From assembly GCF_030161255.1 (NCBI RefSeq), contig NZ_BSPX01000004.1:1-64000 (forward strand): a DNA stretch of 64,000 bases, written 5' to 3'. Positions within the stretch are counted from its first letter, which is position 1; each line of letters starts with the position of its first letter. Source of the DNA: Zoogloea oryzae (GTDB lineage: Bacteria; Pseudomonadota; Gammaproteobacteria; Burkholderiales; Rhodocyclaceae). This document shows, one piece after another, positions 36,323 through 45,408 of the stretch. The position numbers were made by a program, and so were the translations under genes. A model generated the notes under the pieces. The model did no database searches and had not been told where the DNA came from. It saw nothing but the letters and a program-made list of their open reading frames with translations.

Positions 36323-36338
36323 GCCTCCTGTCGGAGGC
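36323..36338 (-). terminator. Short hairpin at the end of the methylase/nuclease cassette
   Basis: Perfect 6-bp stem GCCTCC/GGAGGC with loop TGTC, 6 bases beyond the stop at 36344. No U-run on the minus strand. It may terminate the inserted cassette ahead of the TIGR03757 gene, with weak support. Confidence 0.35.
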
Positions 36339-36343
36339 GGAGA

Positions 36344-37015
36344 TCAGGTGCGGGACGCTGAGGTGCCCGCGAACCCAAGAAACGCATGCTGTAAGCGAAT
36401 CGGCATCGACGGCTTGGAGCGTGCGTGTAGGCTCTGCCAAGTCCCGTCACTGATGTCGCTCGGGGCGAGGCGATCTACCGAGCGCGAAACTCTTCTCAAG
36501 TAAGCATTGACGCCATCCGCGGATTCCGAAGGAACGCCGGCAAGAACGTACCCCACCATGAAGCCGATAGCATGGTTCTCGCCGTACTTCTCCTGGATGA
36601 ATCGATCCATGCCCTCGACGACGTACTCTCGACACAAGTGAGTGTCCGACCCGGCGATTCGTTTGCATTCGATGATCGCGTGCGGATCATGCTCCTGCGT
36701 GCGCAAGAAAATTTCGACGAACGCCAGCGGGATGTCGGTACGTCCGTCTGGCAGCATCACGTTGCTTTTAGATCGCGATTCCGTGCCAGGCAGCACCATG
36801 ATCTGCTTCCACGGGGAGTTCTTCAGCGCAATGCGCATCCCGTCCCGCAGGCGCTCGGTCATGATTACCTCTCCAGCGTTGGCATTCACGTCCTCGGCTG
36901 CGCATGCTCGCTGCCAACCTGCGGCCAGTGTCAGCAGAATGACCGCCACAACCTCGGGCTCAAGTTCAATGAACTCTCTGCCCAGTGCAGGAGGTGTCTC
37001 ATAGGGGATCCTCAA
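36344..37015 (-). CDS. Candidate PD-(D/E)xK nuclease of a methylase cassette
   Basis: A 223-residue protein of no family I can name. It carries DGRTDIPLAFVEIFLRT and, 19 residues after the aspartate, HAIIECKRIAG, which fits the D...(E)xK active site of PD-(D/E)xK nucleases (Asp, Glu-Cys-Lys). HLCREYVVEGMDRFIQEKYG then suggests a helical region. The TTG start at 37015 overlaps the methyltransferase stop (TTGA), so it is translationally coupled. Its position directly after an adenine methyltransferase suggests the restriction subunit, which is an inference. Confidence 0.6.
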   Translation of the reverse strand: MRIPYETPPALGREFIELEPEVVAVILLTLAAGWQRACAAEDVNANAGEVIMTERLRDGMRIALKNSPWKQIMVLPGTESRSKSNVMLPDGRTDIPLAFVEIFLRTQEHDPHAIIECKRIAGSDTHLCREYVVEGMDRFIQEKYGENHAIGFMVGYVLAGVPSESADGVNAYLRRVSRSVDRLAPSDISDGTWQSLHARSKPSMPIRLQHAFLGFAGTSASRT

Positions 37016-39975
37016 ACTTTGCCCCCTGAAAAGCTCTCCGCGACCACTGCATCGGCATCTTCCAGTGCCGCTATGCCCATCCAGTAGCGCCGCGCTGCTG
37101 GCTTGATGATCACGACTTCGTTGCGTCCGTGTACTCGCAATTCCCGCTCTGCACTGAGCGCGGTCGCAATCTTGACTTTCAGGCGCCTGCCGATACGTGC
37201 CAGTACTTCACCCAACTCGCCTTGTGGTGCCACGACGCTCACGCTCGCATTACCCGGCCCCTCTTCCAAGACAAAGCGCACGACGCGCAAGGCCGAACTG
37301 CTTGGCAAGTCGAGCACTTCGGCGCGCATGTGCCGCTTATTGCGAACGGAAAGCCAATCCTCGATAACGGACAGGAACGTCTTGGCATACGCCGTGACCT
37401 CAGTACGACTGTCCGATGGCTCCACGGATGATTCGCGGCCGGTTTCCCATTGCCACCCGGCGCGAAGGAGGCCGTCTCGAATGACAGTTCGGTCGGCATC
37501 GTTCAGTTCGTACAGATCGAAGACAGCTTCGTCCAGTTCAGCCCATCCCCTCTCGTCGGTGCCGTTGGCGCGCAGATTCTTCTCAATCTGCAGCAGGCGC
37601 TGGCCAGCCTCAGATTTCACTGCGCTCGTGAAATTAGGCACCGGTAGGAAGCTGAGGTCGCGAGCCAGCAGCTTCCTCTTGTAGATTCCAAACTCTGCAG
37701 CGGTCAGATAGAAGAACCATGTCGCAAAAGCAGAACTCAACACGGTGGCAAGCAAATGTGCCGTCCGCGTGTGCCCTCTCGGAAGAGACACTGCGAAGTA
37801 TGAGTTCGTGAAGACGAGATCCCGCTCGGAGACGGCCGCCAAGACGCGTGGACTCCCCAGAAGCATTTCCTTCACGATGAGAAGCGGGGCTTGATATATC
37901 TCCCGCGATCGTGGCCATTGTGCCTTCGATTGGCTGAAAGTCGGCAAATCATCGGGAATGTTGAAGTGCTGCATGTCTTTGACTTGCAGTACATCCAATC
38001 CTTTTAGCGGGCGAGCATCGCGCGTCTGATTCTCTGGGGCCCCGCGAATCAATCCAACCTGGAAGGTAGTGTCGAGTAATGAGAGTTGCTCGCCCAGATT
38101 TCTGTGGGCCGAAGTCAAGTCATCCAGCAATAGGAGGTCACGGCGCCGGCCAACGGCTGCTGCCTTGAGCTTCAACGGCTGTTCTTGGATTTCGTCGAGT
38201 GTCAAAGTGATGACGTCACTCGGCGCCACCTCGAACGAATGAGTCCTTGCACCGCTGGGCGTCCACGGGATCTGAACGACCGTGACCTGATCCGTTCGCT
38301 GCTTCGGTCGATGACGGGCAAAGAGAACCACTGCGGGCATGGCCGCTGTCGCGAAGAGCCAACTGCACAAATTGGACAGATTTACCAAGGTGATCGGAGC
38401 CACGGCTCGCATCACATGCTGAGCTGCTGCCATGCCGGTGCCGCTGCGGCTGAAGAACGGCATCGCGCTAAGAATGATGCCGAAACGGGTCTTCTCATGT
38501 GAGAACTCCGCCGCTCGCAACACGAAATCCAAGCCTTCACCGCGCGGTTGCGCAGGTACGCCCGCAACCCTGGTCTTGCGCCGCGCTTCGGTTCCTGTCT
38601 GCCCCCTAAAGCTCCAAGGGGGATTGCCCACGATAAGGTCGAACTGCTTCAGCCCTGTCGGCGTCGCCAGCACGGCCTTGCCATCTCCATCACGTTCGAC
38701 AGTACGAGCGTCACCGACGAGCAATGTCCTGCCGATCAATGGCTGGAACTTCAGGGACTGCGGTGGTTGCGGGTCAGGGTCCAGCTCAAGCGCAGCCAGG
38801 TACAGGCTGAACGCAGCGACGCGAATCGCGGCTTCGCTAATGTCTACGCCATACACCTGCCCGTAGAGCGTCGAGCGGATCAGCTCCCTCGTGGGCGGCT
38901 GACCTTGCGAGCGAAGATGAACCAAGCGCCGCAGCGCTTCGACCAGGAAGACACCGGAGCCGCACGTCAAATCCAGCACCGACTCCCGTCCAGATAGACC
39001 ATCCATGACCTCATCGAGGACCAGCGAGACGACGGACAGTCGCGTGTAGTGCACGCCGTTTCGCAACGCTTCTGTGCGCTTTCCTCCAGTCTGCGGCTCA
39101 GCATGTGCAAACTGCTCGTAGATCGAGCTGATGAGCTCGACCGGAATCACGTCGAACTGGTAGGGGAAGAAGCTGAGTTGCCCGCTTTCAGGATCGACAG
39201 CCTCCAGGAACTCCGCAACCCGCGTCAAATGGTGAGCTGCTGGTGTCGTTTTCACCGACGAGGGCGGAAACATATCGCCGTTGAAGGCCTGGGCCAGCCA
39301 TGCGAACAGCTTGCTGGTCGCTGGCCGGTCGCGCAGGATCGCCGGCAACGCCGTGCGGCCGCATACCCGCTTCAACCGCGCCGCACTGACGATCTCGCGG
39401 TCAATCAGGTACTGGGTGAAGATCACGCGCCCAATCAAGGCCTGCGCCGCATCGCGCGCGAGATTGCCTGCGACCAAATCGCGTTCCAGACATCCAAGGT
39501 CAGACAGGAGCTTCTGATCGACGCTGGTCTTGCGATCGATGGCCGGCACCTGGGCCCAGAATTGGCCCGTCTCGATCGCCAGTCGGCCGGCCAACTCGTC
39601 CAGTTCATGAAGCGAAGCTTCGATGTTCTCGAAACGCCGAATCAAATGTCTCTGGGCATCGCCTTCTTTCGCGGGTGTGCCGAAACCGTTGTACAGGTCG
39701 ATACGCTGCGGCGAGATCACCCACAGCAACGGCGCGAACCCCTCGTTCCAGACCTCTCGTCGCCACTGGCTGACCAGATCGTCTGCAGGCGCGCTTTGCT
39801 CAAACTTGAAGTAGACGGTCAACGACGACGCGCTGCGCCACAATGCGTCCGGAACAAAAACGCGGCCGTGGCGCGAGGACTGCGCCTCGGCCCCCAACCG
39901 AAGACCGGGCGCGGGTTGCCCGTCCGGCAGGTAGCCGGTTGCGGCGAGCACCTGTTCCAGCGTGGCAGTGTTCAC
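37012..39975 (-). CDS. Eco57I/type IIG-like N6-adenine DNA methyltransferase
   Basis: A 987-residue protein. SAM-binding motif I is SVLDLTCGSGVFLVEALRRL (about residue 336) and the catalytic NPPW motif is in LIVGNPPWSFRG (about residue 440), the order of gamma-class N6-adenine methyltransferases of Eco57I-like type. The N-terminal ~150 residues (LTVYFKFEQS, LLWVISPQRIDLYNGF) resemble the regulatory or nuclease-like region of type IIG proteins, but I see no clear PD-(D/E)xK set there. The C-terminal half would hold the target-recognition domain. Starts at GTG 39975, overlapping the stop of the upstream regulator (GTGA). Base composition appears lower in GC than flanking ICE genes. Confidence 0.8.
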   Translation of the reverse strand: MNTATLEQVLAATGYLPDGQPAPGLRLGAEAQSSRHGRVFVPDALWRSASSLTVYFKFEQSAPADDLVSQWRREVWNEGFAPLLWVISPQRIDLYNGFGTPAKEGDAQRHLIRRFENIEASLHELDELAGRLAIETGQFWAQVPAIDRKTSVDQKLLSDLGCLERDLVAGNLARDAAQALIGRVIFTQYLIDREIVSAARLKRVCGRTALPAILRDRPATSKLFAWLAQAFNGDMFPPSSVKTTPAAHHLTRVAEFLEAVDPESGQLSFFPYQFDVIPVELISSIYEQFAHAEPQTGGKRTEALRNGVHYTRLSVVSLVLDEVMDGLSGRESVLDLTCGSGVFLVEALRRLVHLRSQGQPPTRELIRSTLYGQVYGVDISEAAIRVAAFSLYLAALELDPDPQPPQSLKFQPLIGRTLLVGDARTVERDGDGKAVLATPTGLKQFDLIVGNPPWSFRGQTGTEARRKTRVAGVPAQPRGEGLDFVLRAAEFSHEKTRFGIILSAMPFFSRSGTGMAAAQHVMRAVAPITLVNLSNLCSWLFATAAMPAVVLFARHRPKQRTDQVTVVQIPWTPSGARTHSFEVAPSDVITLTLDEIQEQPLKLKAAAVGRRRDLLLLDDLTSAHRNLGEQLSLLDTTFQVGLIRGAPENQTRDARPLKGLDVLQVKDMQHFNIPDDLPTFSQSKAQWPRSREIYQAPLLIVKEMLLGSPRVLAAVSERDLVFTNSYFAVSLPRGHTRTAHLLATVLSSAFATWFFYLTAAEFGIYKRKLLARDLSFLPVPNFTSAVKSEAGQRLLQIEKNLRANGTDERGWAELDEAVFDLYELNDADRTVIRDGLLRAGWQWETGRESSVEPSDSRTEVTAYAKTFLSVIEDWLSVRNKRHMRAEVLDLPSSSALRVVRFVLEEGPGNASVSVVAPQGELGEVLARIGRRLKVKIATALSAERELRVHGRNEVVIIKPAARRYWMGIAALEDADAVVAESFSGGKV

Positions 39976-40448
39976 GCCCTACTCCGGATAGCTTCGGGTG
40001 GAAACGGCAACGCTGCCTGGCTCGGCGTCGGGACGATCGGCAGCATGTGCTGCTGAAGCCGCATGATCAACGGATCGAGCGGGATGACGAGAGTCGGTTG
40101 CGTCGGCGCCGGTCCAATCCCCTCGGGGCCGATATCGCACAGGGTCGCCGAAGTGGCCGTCACGAACGCCACGGACCCATTCAGCGCCAATGCGCTACTC
40201 GTGCCCAGCAACCGAAAGAGCGCGTCAACGCCGACGCTGACGGTGGCGATGTGCACTCCCAACGAGCTGACCAACTCATTGGTAACGGCCAAGCCTAGGA
40301 GATCCGCGAAGGTGAATCGGGCAGCCTTCCCGGTCTTGGACGCCAAGTAGGGCACGGTCTTGCGCCAATGCCGCACCGTTTCGACGGACACGCCGGTTAG
40401 CGTGCGCATCTGGTCCTGAGTGTACTGGATGGCGGTGACGGCAGACAT
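39972..40448 (-). CDS. MerR-like helix-turn-helix regulator
   Basis: A 158-residue protein opening with a MerR-type winged-helix: QYTQDQMRTLTGVSVETVRH, then a WRKTVPYL segment and ARFTFADLLGLAVTNELV. The C-terminal ~90 residues are unlike any family I recognise and contain a proline-rich end. The ATG at 40448 is preferred to a TTG at 40463. It is the first gene of the cassette and is likely to control it, much as C-proteins control restriction-modification operons. Confidence 0.65.
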   Translation of the reverse strand: MSAVTAIQYTQDQMRTLTGVSVETVRHWRKTVPYLASKTGKAARFTFADLLGLAVTNELVSSLGVHIATVSVGVDALFRLLGTSSALALNGSVAFVTATSATLCDIGPEGIGPAPTQPTLVIPLDPLIMRLQQHMLPIVPTPSQAALPFPPEAIRSRA

Positions 40449-40610
40449 TCGCGTTGCTGGCAACTAGAAAATATGCAGATTCTGCCATGTAAAGGTGTGC
40501 TTCTCAACAGGTAAAGGCCGGTTCAGCCGCCTATCCCACAAGCCTTCCAAGCTTCCGAAAGTCGCGACCATCAGAGCGCATCGCGAACGCGTGGATAGGG
40601 GCAAGACGCA

Positions 40611-40633
40611 AGGCGCCCCCGGAAGGGGCGCCT
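40611..40633 (-). terminator. Hairpin terminator after radC
   Basis: Perfect 9-bp stem AGGCGCCCC (40611-40619) / GGGGCGCCT (40625-40633), loop CGGAA, six bases beyond the RadC stop. On the minus strand it is followed by TTGCGTCTTG, a weak U-run. It isolates the inserted methylase cassette from the conjugation operon upstream. Confidence 0.5.
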
Positions 40634-40638
40634 GCGGA

Positions 40639-41133
40639 CTACAACAAGCCGGCTTCGGCGAACGAGTACGGGCTGCCCTTGCCGACGATGAAGTGATCCA
40701 GCACCCGGACATCGACGGTGGCCAGGGCGCTCTTCAGCCGCTCGGTGATCACACGATCAGCGGCCGAGGGCTCGGTGTTCCCCGAGGGATGCTGATGCGC
40801 CAGGATCAGCGCCGAAGCGTTGAGCGCCAGCGCACGCTGGACCACCACCCTCGGATACACCGAAGTCTGGTCGACCGTGCCCTTGAACAGCGGCTCGTAG
40901 GCGAGCACCTGGTGCTGGTTGTCGAGAAACACGACGGCGAAGATTTCGTTCGGCTCCGCGACCAGTTTCAGGCGCAGGTAGTCGCGCACGGCGGCGGGAC
41001 TGCCCAGCGCCGGACCGGCCTTGAACACGCGGTTCTCCAGCAGGGTGATGGCCTGCTGGATGATCCAGTCTTCGTGCTGGGCGGCGATCAGGGTGAGCGA
41101 CTCCGGGCGGGAGTCGGCGATGACAAGAGACAT
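40639..41133 (-). CDS. radC: RadC/JAB-domain ICE protein
   Basis: A 164-residue single JAB1/MPN-fold protein with the metal-binding motif HQHPSGNTEPSAAD. It lacks the N-terminal helix-hairpin-helix of chromosomal RadC, as do the many RadC-like genes carried by ICEs. The ATG at 41133 follows GGAGG at good spacing. Role in transfer is not known; in related elements it is commonly found at this place in the conjugation block. Confidence 0.88.
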   Translation of the reverse strand: MSLVIADSRPESLTLIAAQHEDWIIQQAITLLENRVFKAGPALGSPAAVRDYLRLKLVAEPNEIFAVVFLDNQHQVLAYEPLFKGTVDQTSVYPRVVVQRALALNASALILAHQHPSGNTEPSAADRVITERLKSALATVDVRVLDHFIVGKGSPYSFAEAGLL

Positions 41134-41328
41134 GGCGAACCTCCAATGGATGAGATCGGAGGGCGCCTGCCCCTGGAGGGCAAACCCTCCTGGGGACGAT
41201 GGGGATGGAACAGGTGACGAGCGGGCATCCACCACCGCGGATGCAGTGGCTGTTCGCGTCAAGGGATGCGATGCGAACGGGTTTCGATCAACGCGGACAA
41301 GCCGCGCCGCAGCCTTGAAGATCCATGG

Positions 41329-42072
41329 CTACCTGGGCATGTCACCGGCAACGCCGGCGGGCATGTCTGGGGAATGGGCGGGGTCGGCTACGGTCGTGCT
41401 GCCGGCGGCGAGCAGGTCGATGGCCGACAGCAAGGCATCGCCTTCGACGGGACCGTGCAGCAGGAGGGTCTTGCCGGACTCGCGGTCGCGCAGTTGCAGG
41501 GCCGGCGTGGCCGCGATGCCCTGCTGTGCGGCTTCCACCGCCTGGGCATGGACTACGGCATCCGGGCGCTCGCTGCCGAGACAACCCTGCATGGCTGGCG
41601 TGAGGTCGGGATAGCGCAGGCCCTCCGGCAGGCCCTGGCCGTCGCCACGGGTGTTCGAGTAGAGCCATGCCACGGCCTGCCAGAACGTGGCATGTCCGCC
41701 CGTCTCGCCCGCGCACTCGGCTAGGCGTGCCCCGGCAGTCGCGGCCGGCTCGTGCATGGACAGAGGCAGGTGGTGCCACTGCCAGTTCACCTCGGGATGG
41801 GCGTCGATCCAGCGCTTGAGCGCGGGGAAGTAGGCCCGGCAGTACGGACACTCCAGGTCGGCGTACCCGACCACCGTGAAGCGCGCATCGGCACGGCCAT
41901 ACAGCCAGGGAGGGCCAGCCGGTTTCGACGCTTCGGACCCGGCGACGGCCAGGGACACGGGGTCGGTCGCCGGATGCGGCACGCGCAGCAGCATCCACGA
42001 GGCAACCGCAATCGTCACCACGATCAGCAGGCCGACCCAGGGATGACAGCGGGCGAATGAAGGCATGCGCAT
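41329..42072 (-). CDS. DsbA/DsbG-like thiol:disulfide protein of the ICE
   Basis: A 247-residue protein with an N-terminal membrane anchor (VGLLIVVTIAVASWMLL) and a thioredoxin-fold domain with active site ECPYCRAYF and cis-Pro region IAATPALQLRD. It is an oxidoreductase for the disulfide-rich conjugation proteins (e.g. the TIGR03756 product). The ATG at 42072 (or 42066) is chosen; the start lies 13 bases after the TraC-type gene. Confidence 0.8.
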   Translation of the reverse strand: MRMPSFARCHPWVGLLIVVTIAVASWMLLRVPHPATDPVSLAVAGSEASKPAGPPWLYGRADARFTVVGYADLECPYCRAYFPALKRWIDAHPEVNWQWHHLPLSMHEPAATAGARLAECAGETGGHATFWQAVAWLYSNTRGDGQGLPEGLRYPDLTPAMQGCLGSERPDAVVHAQAVEAAQQGIAATPALQLRDRESGKTLLLHGPVEGDALLSAIDLLAAGSTTVADPAHSPDMPAGVAGDMPR

Positions 42073-42085
42073 CGTGTCGCTCCCG

Positions 42086-44974
42086 TCAGGCCAACGTGTC
42101 CAGCGCCAGCGGTTCGATGCCCCGCGCACGGTCGATCTTCTCGGCCACGCGGAAGGCGGCATCCAGCTCGCTGATGCCGTGCTGCTGCATCAACTGGAAG
42201 CGTTCGGCCTTCTCCTCGGGCTCGGTCATCGCCATCGCCAGGTAGAGGCTGGGCGGCACAGCGCGGAACAGCACTTCCATCGACTTGGACAGGATGACGC
42301 CCTCGCTGAACTTGCCGGCCTCCTTGCGTGCCGAGAGCATCAGCGCCTGCTGCGAAGCGTTGAGTTCGCGGAAGCGCGCGATCTTCTCGACTTCATCGGG
42401 TGGCATCGACAGGCAGATCCACCACTCGATCATGTTGAGCATGGGCTCGGCCGCTTTCGGCAAGTCGTCCAGGTTCTGCGTGGCGAGCCAGAACCAGGCG
42501 CCGAGCTTGCGCCACATCTTGGTGATCTTGACCACGTAGGGCGCGAGCAGGGGGTTCTTCGTGATGATGTGGCCTTCGTCCGTCACGTTGATGATCGGGC
42601 GGCCCAGGAACTGGTCGCGCTCGGCGATGTTGTTGACGGTGTTGATGAGCGAGATGTAGGCAATCGAGAGTTGGGCGTTGTAGCCCTCGCGCGCGAAGGT
42701 GGCCAGGTCCACGATGGTGATGTCCGCCTCGGGCCACGGCGTGCCGGACCGGTCGAACATCTCGCCGTCCACGCCCTGGCAGAACATGTCCATGGCGTCG
42801 GCCATCTCCAGCAGCCGTGCGCGCCGCATCTCCGGCAGCGTGGCATCGCGGGCGCGCTCGCGCAGCGCCTCGCGCACATCGCGGGTCAGTACCGTGCGCT
42901 TCTCCGCTACGCAGTGCTGTGCCGCATCGAGAATGCACTGGCGGATCAGGCTGCGGTCGGCGCGCGTCATGCGCGCTTCTTCCTTGTCCTCGCCGCCGGT
43001 GATCATCAGTCGTGCAGTGATCTCCAGCTCGCCGAGCACGTCGCGCTGCTCATCGCCTTCCACGGCCATGCCGGCATCGGCCTGGTCTTCGTCGAGCGCA
43101 TCGGCGTCCAGCGTCTGTACCTGGCTCGGCGTATCGACCAGGCGCCAGGCGTCGGCGAACGGAGCCAGACTGACGCCCGCGCCGGGCGCGAGCCTCACCC
43201 GATGCACGGTGAGGCCCAACCGTGCCGCGAAGTCGCCGAACAGGCCGAAGCTGTTGCCAGCCTCGACGATGAACAGGCGCGGCCGATAGATCGCCGTCAC
43301 CTGGTTCAGGATGTTGTTGAGCGTCGCGCTCTTGCCCGAACCCGTGGGACCGAACAGGAACAGGTGCGCGTTCATCTGCCGGTCGAGGCGGTTCAACGGA
43401 TCGAAGGTGATCGGACCGCCGCCGCGGTTGAAGAACGTGATGCCCGGATGCCCCGTGCCCTGACTGCGGCCCCAGACCGGCGCCAGGTTCGCCACGTGCT
43501 GCGCGAACATGAGCTGGGTGTACCACTGGCGCTTGTCGGCAGCCGGGTCGAACACGCACGGCAGCCAGCGCAGATAGCTGTTCAGCGGCGCCACCTCGTC
43601 CTCTTCGCGTACCGGTTGCAGACCGGCGTTGAGCATCACGTTGACGAGCTGCAGGCCGCGCGCATCGAGCTGGGCCAGGTCGCGGCCGCGCAGGTAGAAC
43701 GCCAGCGCGCCGCGGTAGAGCTTGTGCGCGCTGCCGATCAGGCCGCGCGCCTGCTGCACGTCCTGCCGGGTCTGCTCCGAGGCCAGGGTCTCGCCGACGG
43801 CCTTCCTGGCGAGGTGGTTGAGGTGCGCCTCCAGCACGTCCTGGGGTGTGGCGACCAGCGTCAGGCACATCACCGTGTCCTCGGGCATCTGGTCGAACAG
43901 CGCGTTCATGGCATCGCCGCCCTTGCGCGTCTCGCCCGTCAGATGGCCCGTCACGGGTGGCGTGCGCAGGCGATCCATCACGATCACCCGATGCGGCATG
44001 CCGTCGAAGAACCACAGGCCGTTCGGCACGTCCGAGCGTGGCTGGCCGAAGAACAGGCGCTGCGCGAAGTCGGTGCCGCTGGCGAGTTCGAGCTCGCCCT
44101 CCTCCCGCTCTTCCGGGTAGCGGGTCAGCGCGTAGAAGCGTTCCCGATCTTCGGCAGTGGCGCCGAGCAAAGTCGGATTCGGGTTGAACCAGCGCAGCAG
44201 CCAGGCGTGGATGTCCGCCGCGCCGAGACGCCGGGCTTTCACGCCGGCATTGGCCAGCCCGCCGGCGAGGCGGTCGCAGATCGTGGTCAGCGCCTGCTCG
44301 GGCGACTGGCCGCGCCGCGAGGCCGAGGCCGCGGACGTGCGGCGGTAGACCACCATGCGCACGCGCCGGACCTGGCCGCGCCACGGCAGGCGCGTCACCG
44401 TGGTGTCCTCGAACAGGCCACCCGGCTTGGCGATGGCCCGCAGGTGATGGGTGAAGAAGCGCAGGTAGAAGTCGCTGAACGCGCTGCCCTGCGCACGCGG
44501 CTGCAGATAGTTCGCCAGGGAGCGCCGATAGTTGTCCCAGTCGGCCTCGTCCTGGGCGTAGAGCTGCACCACCCAGGGGTTGTCGTCCAACTCGTCGAAG
44601 GAGTCCTGCAGGGCGTTCTCCAGCGCATCGCGCGCCTGCCATAGCCAGGCCATCTCGCGGCCCTCGGTGCCGACCGGCGCCAGCTCGAAGAAGGCCGCCA
44701 CCGACTGGCCGTCTTCCAGCAACATGCACTTGGTGCCGGGCAGGTACTCGACCCAGGGCAGCAAGTCCGAGAACGACGGCGCGACGCCATAGAGCGCATC
44801 GTGGTCGGCCTGGGTGGCCGGCCTGCGCCGGCCCCGGCCGAGCGCGCTGCCCGGCTCGGCGACACCCTGTGCCGCCAGGGCCGTTACGTGCCGTGCCCAG
44901 GCATCATCGGTCGCATTCGCGGCGTCCGCAGGCGATGCGTCGGACTTGCGTGACCATGACAGCGACCAAGCCAT
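42086..44974 (-). CDS. Conjugative transfer ATPase, TIGR03744 (TraC/VirB4-like)
   Basis: A 962-residue cytoplasmic ATPase that energises pilus assembly. Walker A is FLFGPTGSGKSATLNNIL (about residue 540) and Walker B-like regions follow, with DEGHIITKNPLL near 790. Length and the N-terminal region (YGVAPSFSDLLPWVEYLPG) match the TraC_PFL_4706 family of ICEs. Its ATG overlaps the TIGR03751 stop by one base (TGATG). Confidence 0.93.
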   Translation of the reverse strand: MAWSLSWSRKSDASPADAANATDDAWARHVTALAAQGVAEPGSALGRGRRRPATQADHDALYGVAPSFSDLLPWVEYLPGTKCMLLEDGQSVAAFFELAPVGTEGREMAWLWQARDALENALQDSFDELDDNPWVVQLYAQDEADWDNYRRSLANYLQPRAQGSAFSDFYLRFFTHHLRAIAKPGGLFEDTTVTRLPWRGQVRRVRMVVYRRTSAASASRRGQSPEQALTTICDRLAGGLANAGVKARRLGAADIHAWLLRWFNPNPTLLGATAEDRERFYALTRYPEEREEGELELASGTDFAQRLFFGQPRSDVPNGLWFFDGMPHRVIVMDRLRTPPVTGHLTGETRKGGDAMNALFDQMPEDTVMCLTLVATPQDVLEAHLNHLARKAVGETLASEQTRQDVQQARGLIGSAHKLYRGALAFYLRGRDLAQLDARGLQLVNVMLNAGLQPVREEDEVAPLNSYLRWLPCVFDPAADKRQWYTQLMFAQHVANLAPVWGRSQGTGHPGITFFNRGGGPITFDPLNRLDRQMNAHLFLFGPTGSGKSATLNNILNQVTAIYRPRLFIVEAGNSFGLFGDFAARLGLTVHRVRLAPGAGVSLAPFADAWRLVDTPSQVQTLDADALDEDQADAGMAVEGDEQRDVLGELEITARLMITGGEDKEEARMTRADRSLIRQCILDAAQHCVAEKRTVLTRDVREALRERARDATLPEMRRARLLEMADAMDMFCQGVDGEMFDRSGTPWPEADITIVDLATFAREGYNAQLSIAYISLINTVNNIAERDQFLGRPIINVTDEGHIITKNPLLAPYVVKITKMWRKLGAWFWLATQNLDDLPKAAEPMLNMIEWWICLSMPPDEVEKIARFRELNASQQALMLSARKEAGKFSEGVILSKSMEVLFRAVPPSLYLAMAMTEPEEKAERFQLMQQHGISELDAAFRVAEKIDRARGIEPLALDTLA

Positions 44975-45408
44975 CAGTAGTCCTCCACGCGCTCGCCCGG
45001 CATCGCGTACTGCACGCGCTGGTAGAGCGGGAAGACCGTGCTGTAGCCGGGCACCGGAACCGGGTCGGTGCCCGCCAGGTGCGGGAACACGTACATCACC
45101 AGGTCGGGGTTCGGCAGGCGGTGGAACTGGCGGTAAATCTCGTTCTGCGCGGTGCGGGTGTAGCGCGCCTGCACGCCGGGCGCCGCCTGCACATCGGCCT
45201 CGGCCAGCGGCCGGCGCAGGCCCTGGCGCGCATCGAGCAGTTGCCGCGCGGCCTGGCCGCCGCCCGCGCTGCCGCCTGTCTCCCGATGCCAGATGTCGAG
45301 CATGGTGCTGTCGCCGTGCGGCAGCAGCTTCTCCTTGCTGGTAGCGCAGCCGCCGAGCAGGGTGGCCGCCAGCAGCACGGCGGCCGCGTCAATCCAGATC
45401 CGAGGCAT
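44974..45408 (-). CDS. TIGR03751 family conjugation lipoprotein
   Basis: A 144-residue lipoprotein: signal VLLAATLLGGCATSKEK with lipobox LGGC. Ends NPDLVMYVFPHLAGTDPVPV and PLYQRVQYAMPGERVEDY, characteristic of the family. Corresponds in position to TraV-type outer-membrane lipoproteins of F/T4SS. Overlaps the upstream gene by 20 bases. Confidence 0.88.
   Translation of the reverse strand: MPRIWIDAAAVLLAATLLGGCATSKEKLLPHGDSTMLDIWHRETGGSAGGGQAARQLLDARQGLRRPLAEADVQAAPGVQARYTRTAQNEIYRQFHRLPNPDLVMYVFPHLAGTDPVPVPGYSTVFPLYQRVQYAMPGERVEDY

Noticed and set aside
36323..36343. Insertion-sequence ends or transposase around the methylase cassette
   Set aside because: No transposase gene and no terminal inverted repeats or target duplication could be seen flanking 36344-40448.
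42065..44644. An 859-residue frame antisense to the TraC-type ATPase
   Set aside because: Same high-GC shadow effect; the minus-strand product carries a clear Walker A and family-wide similarity.
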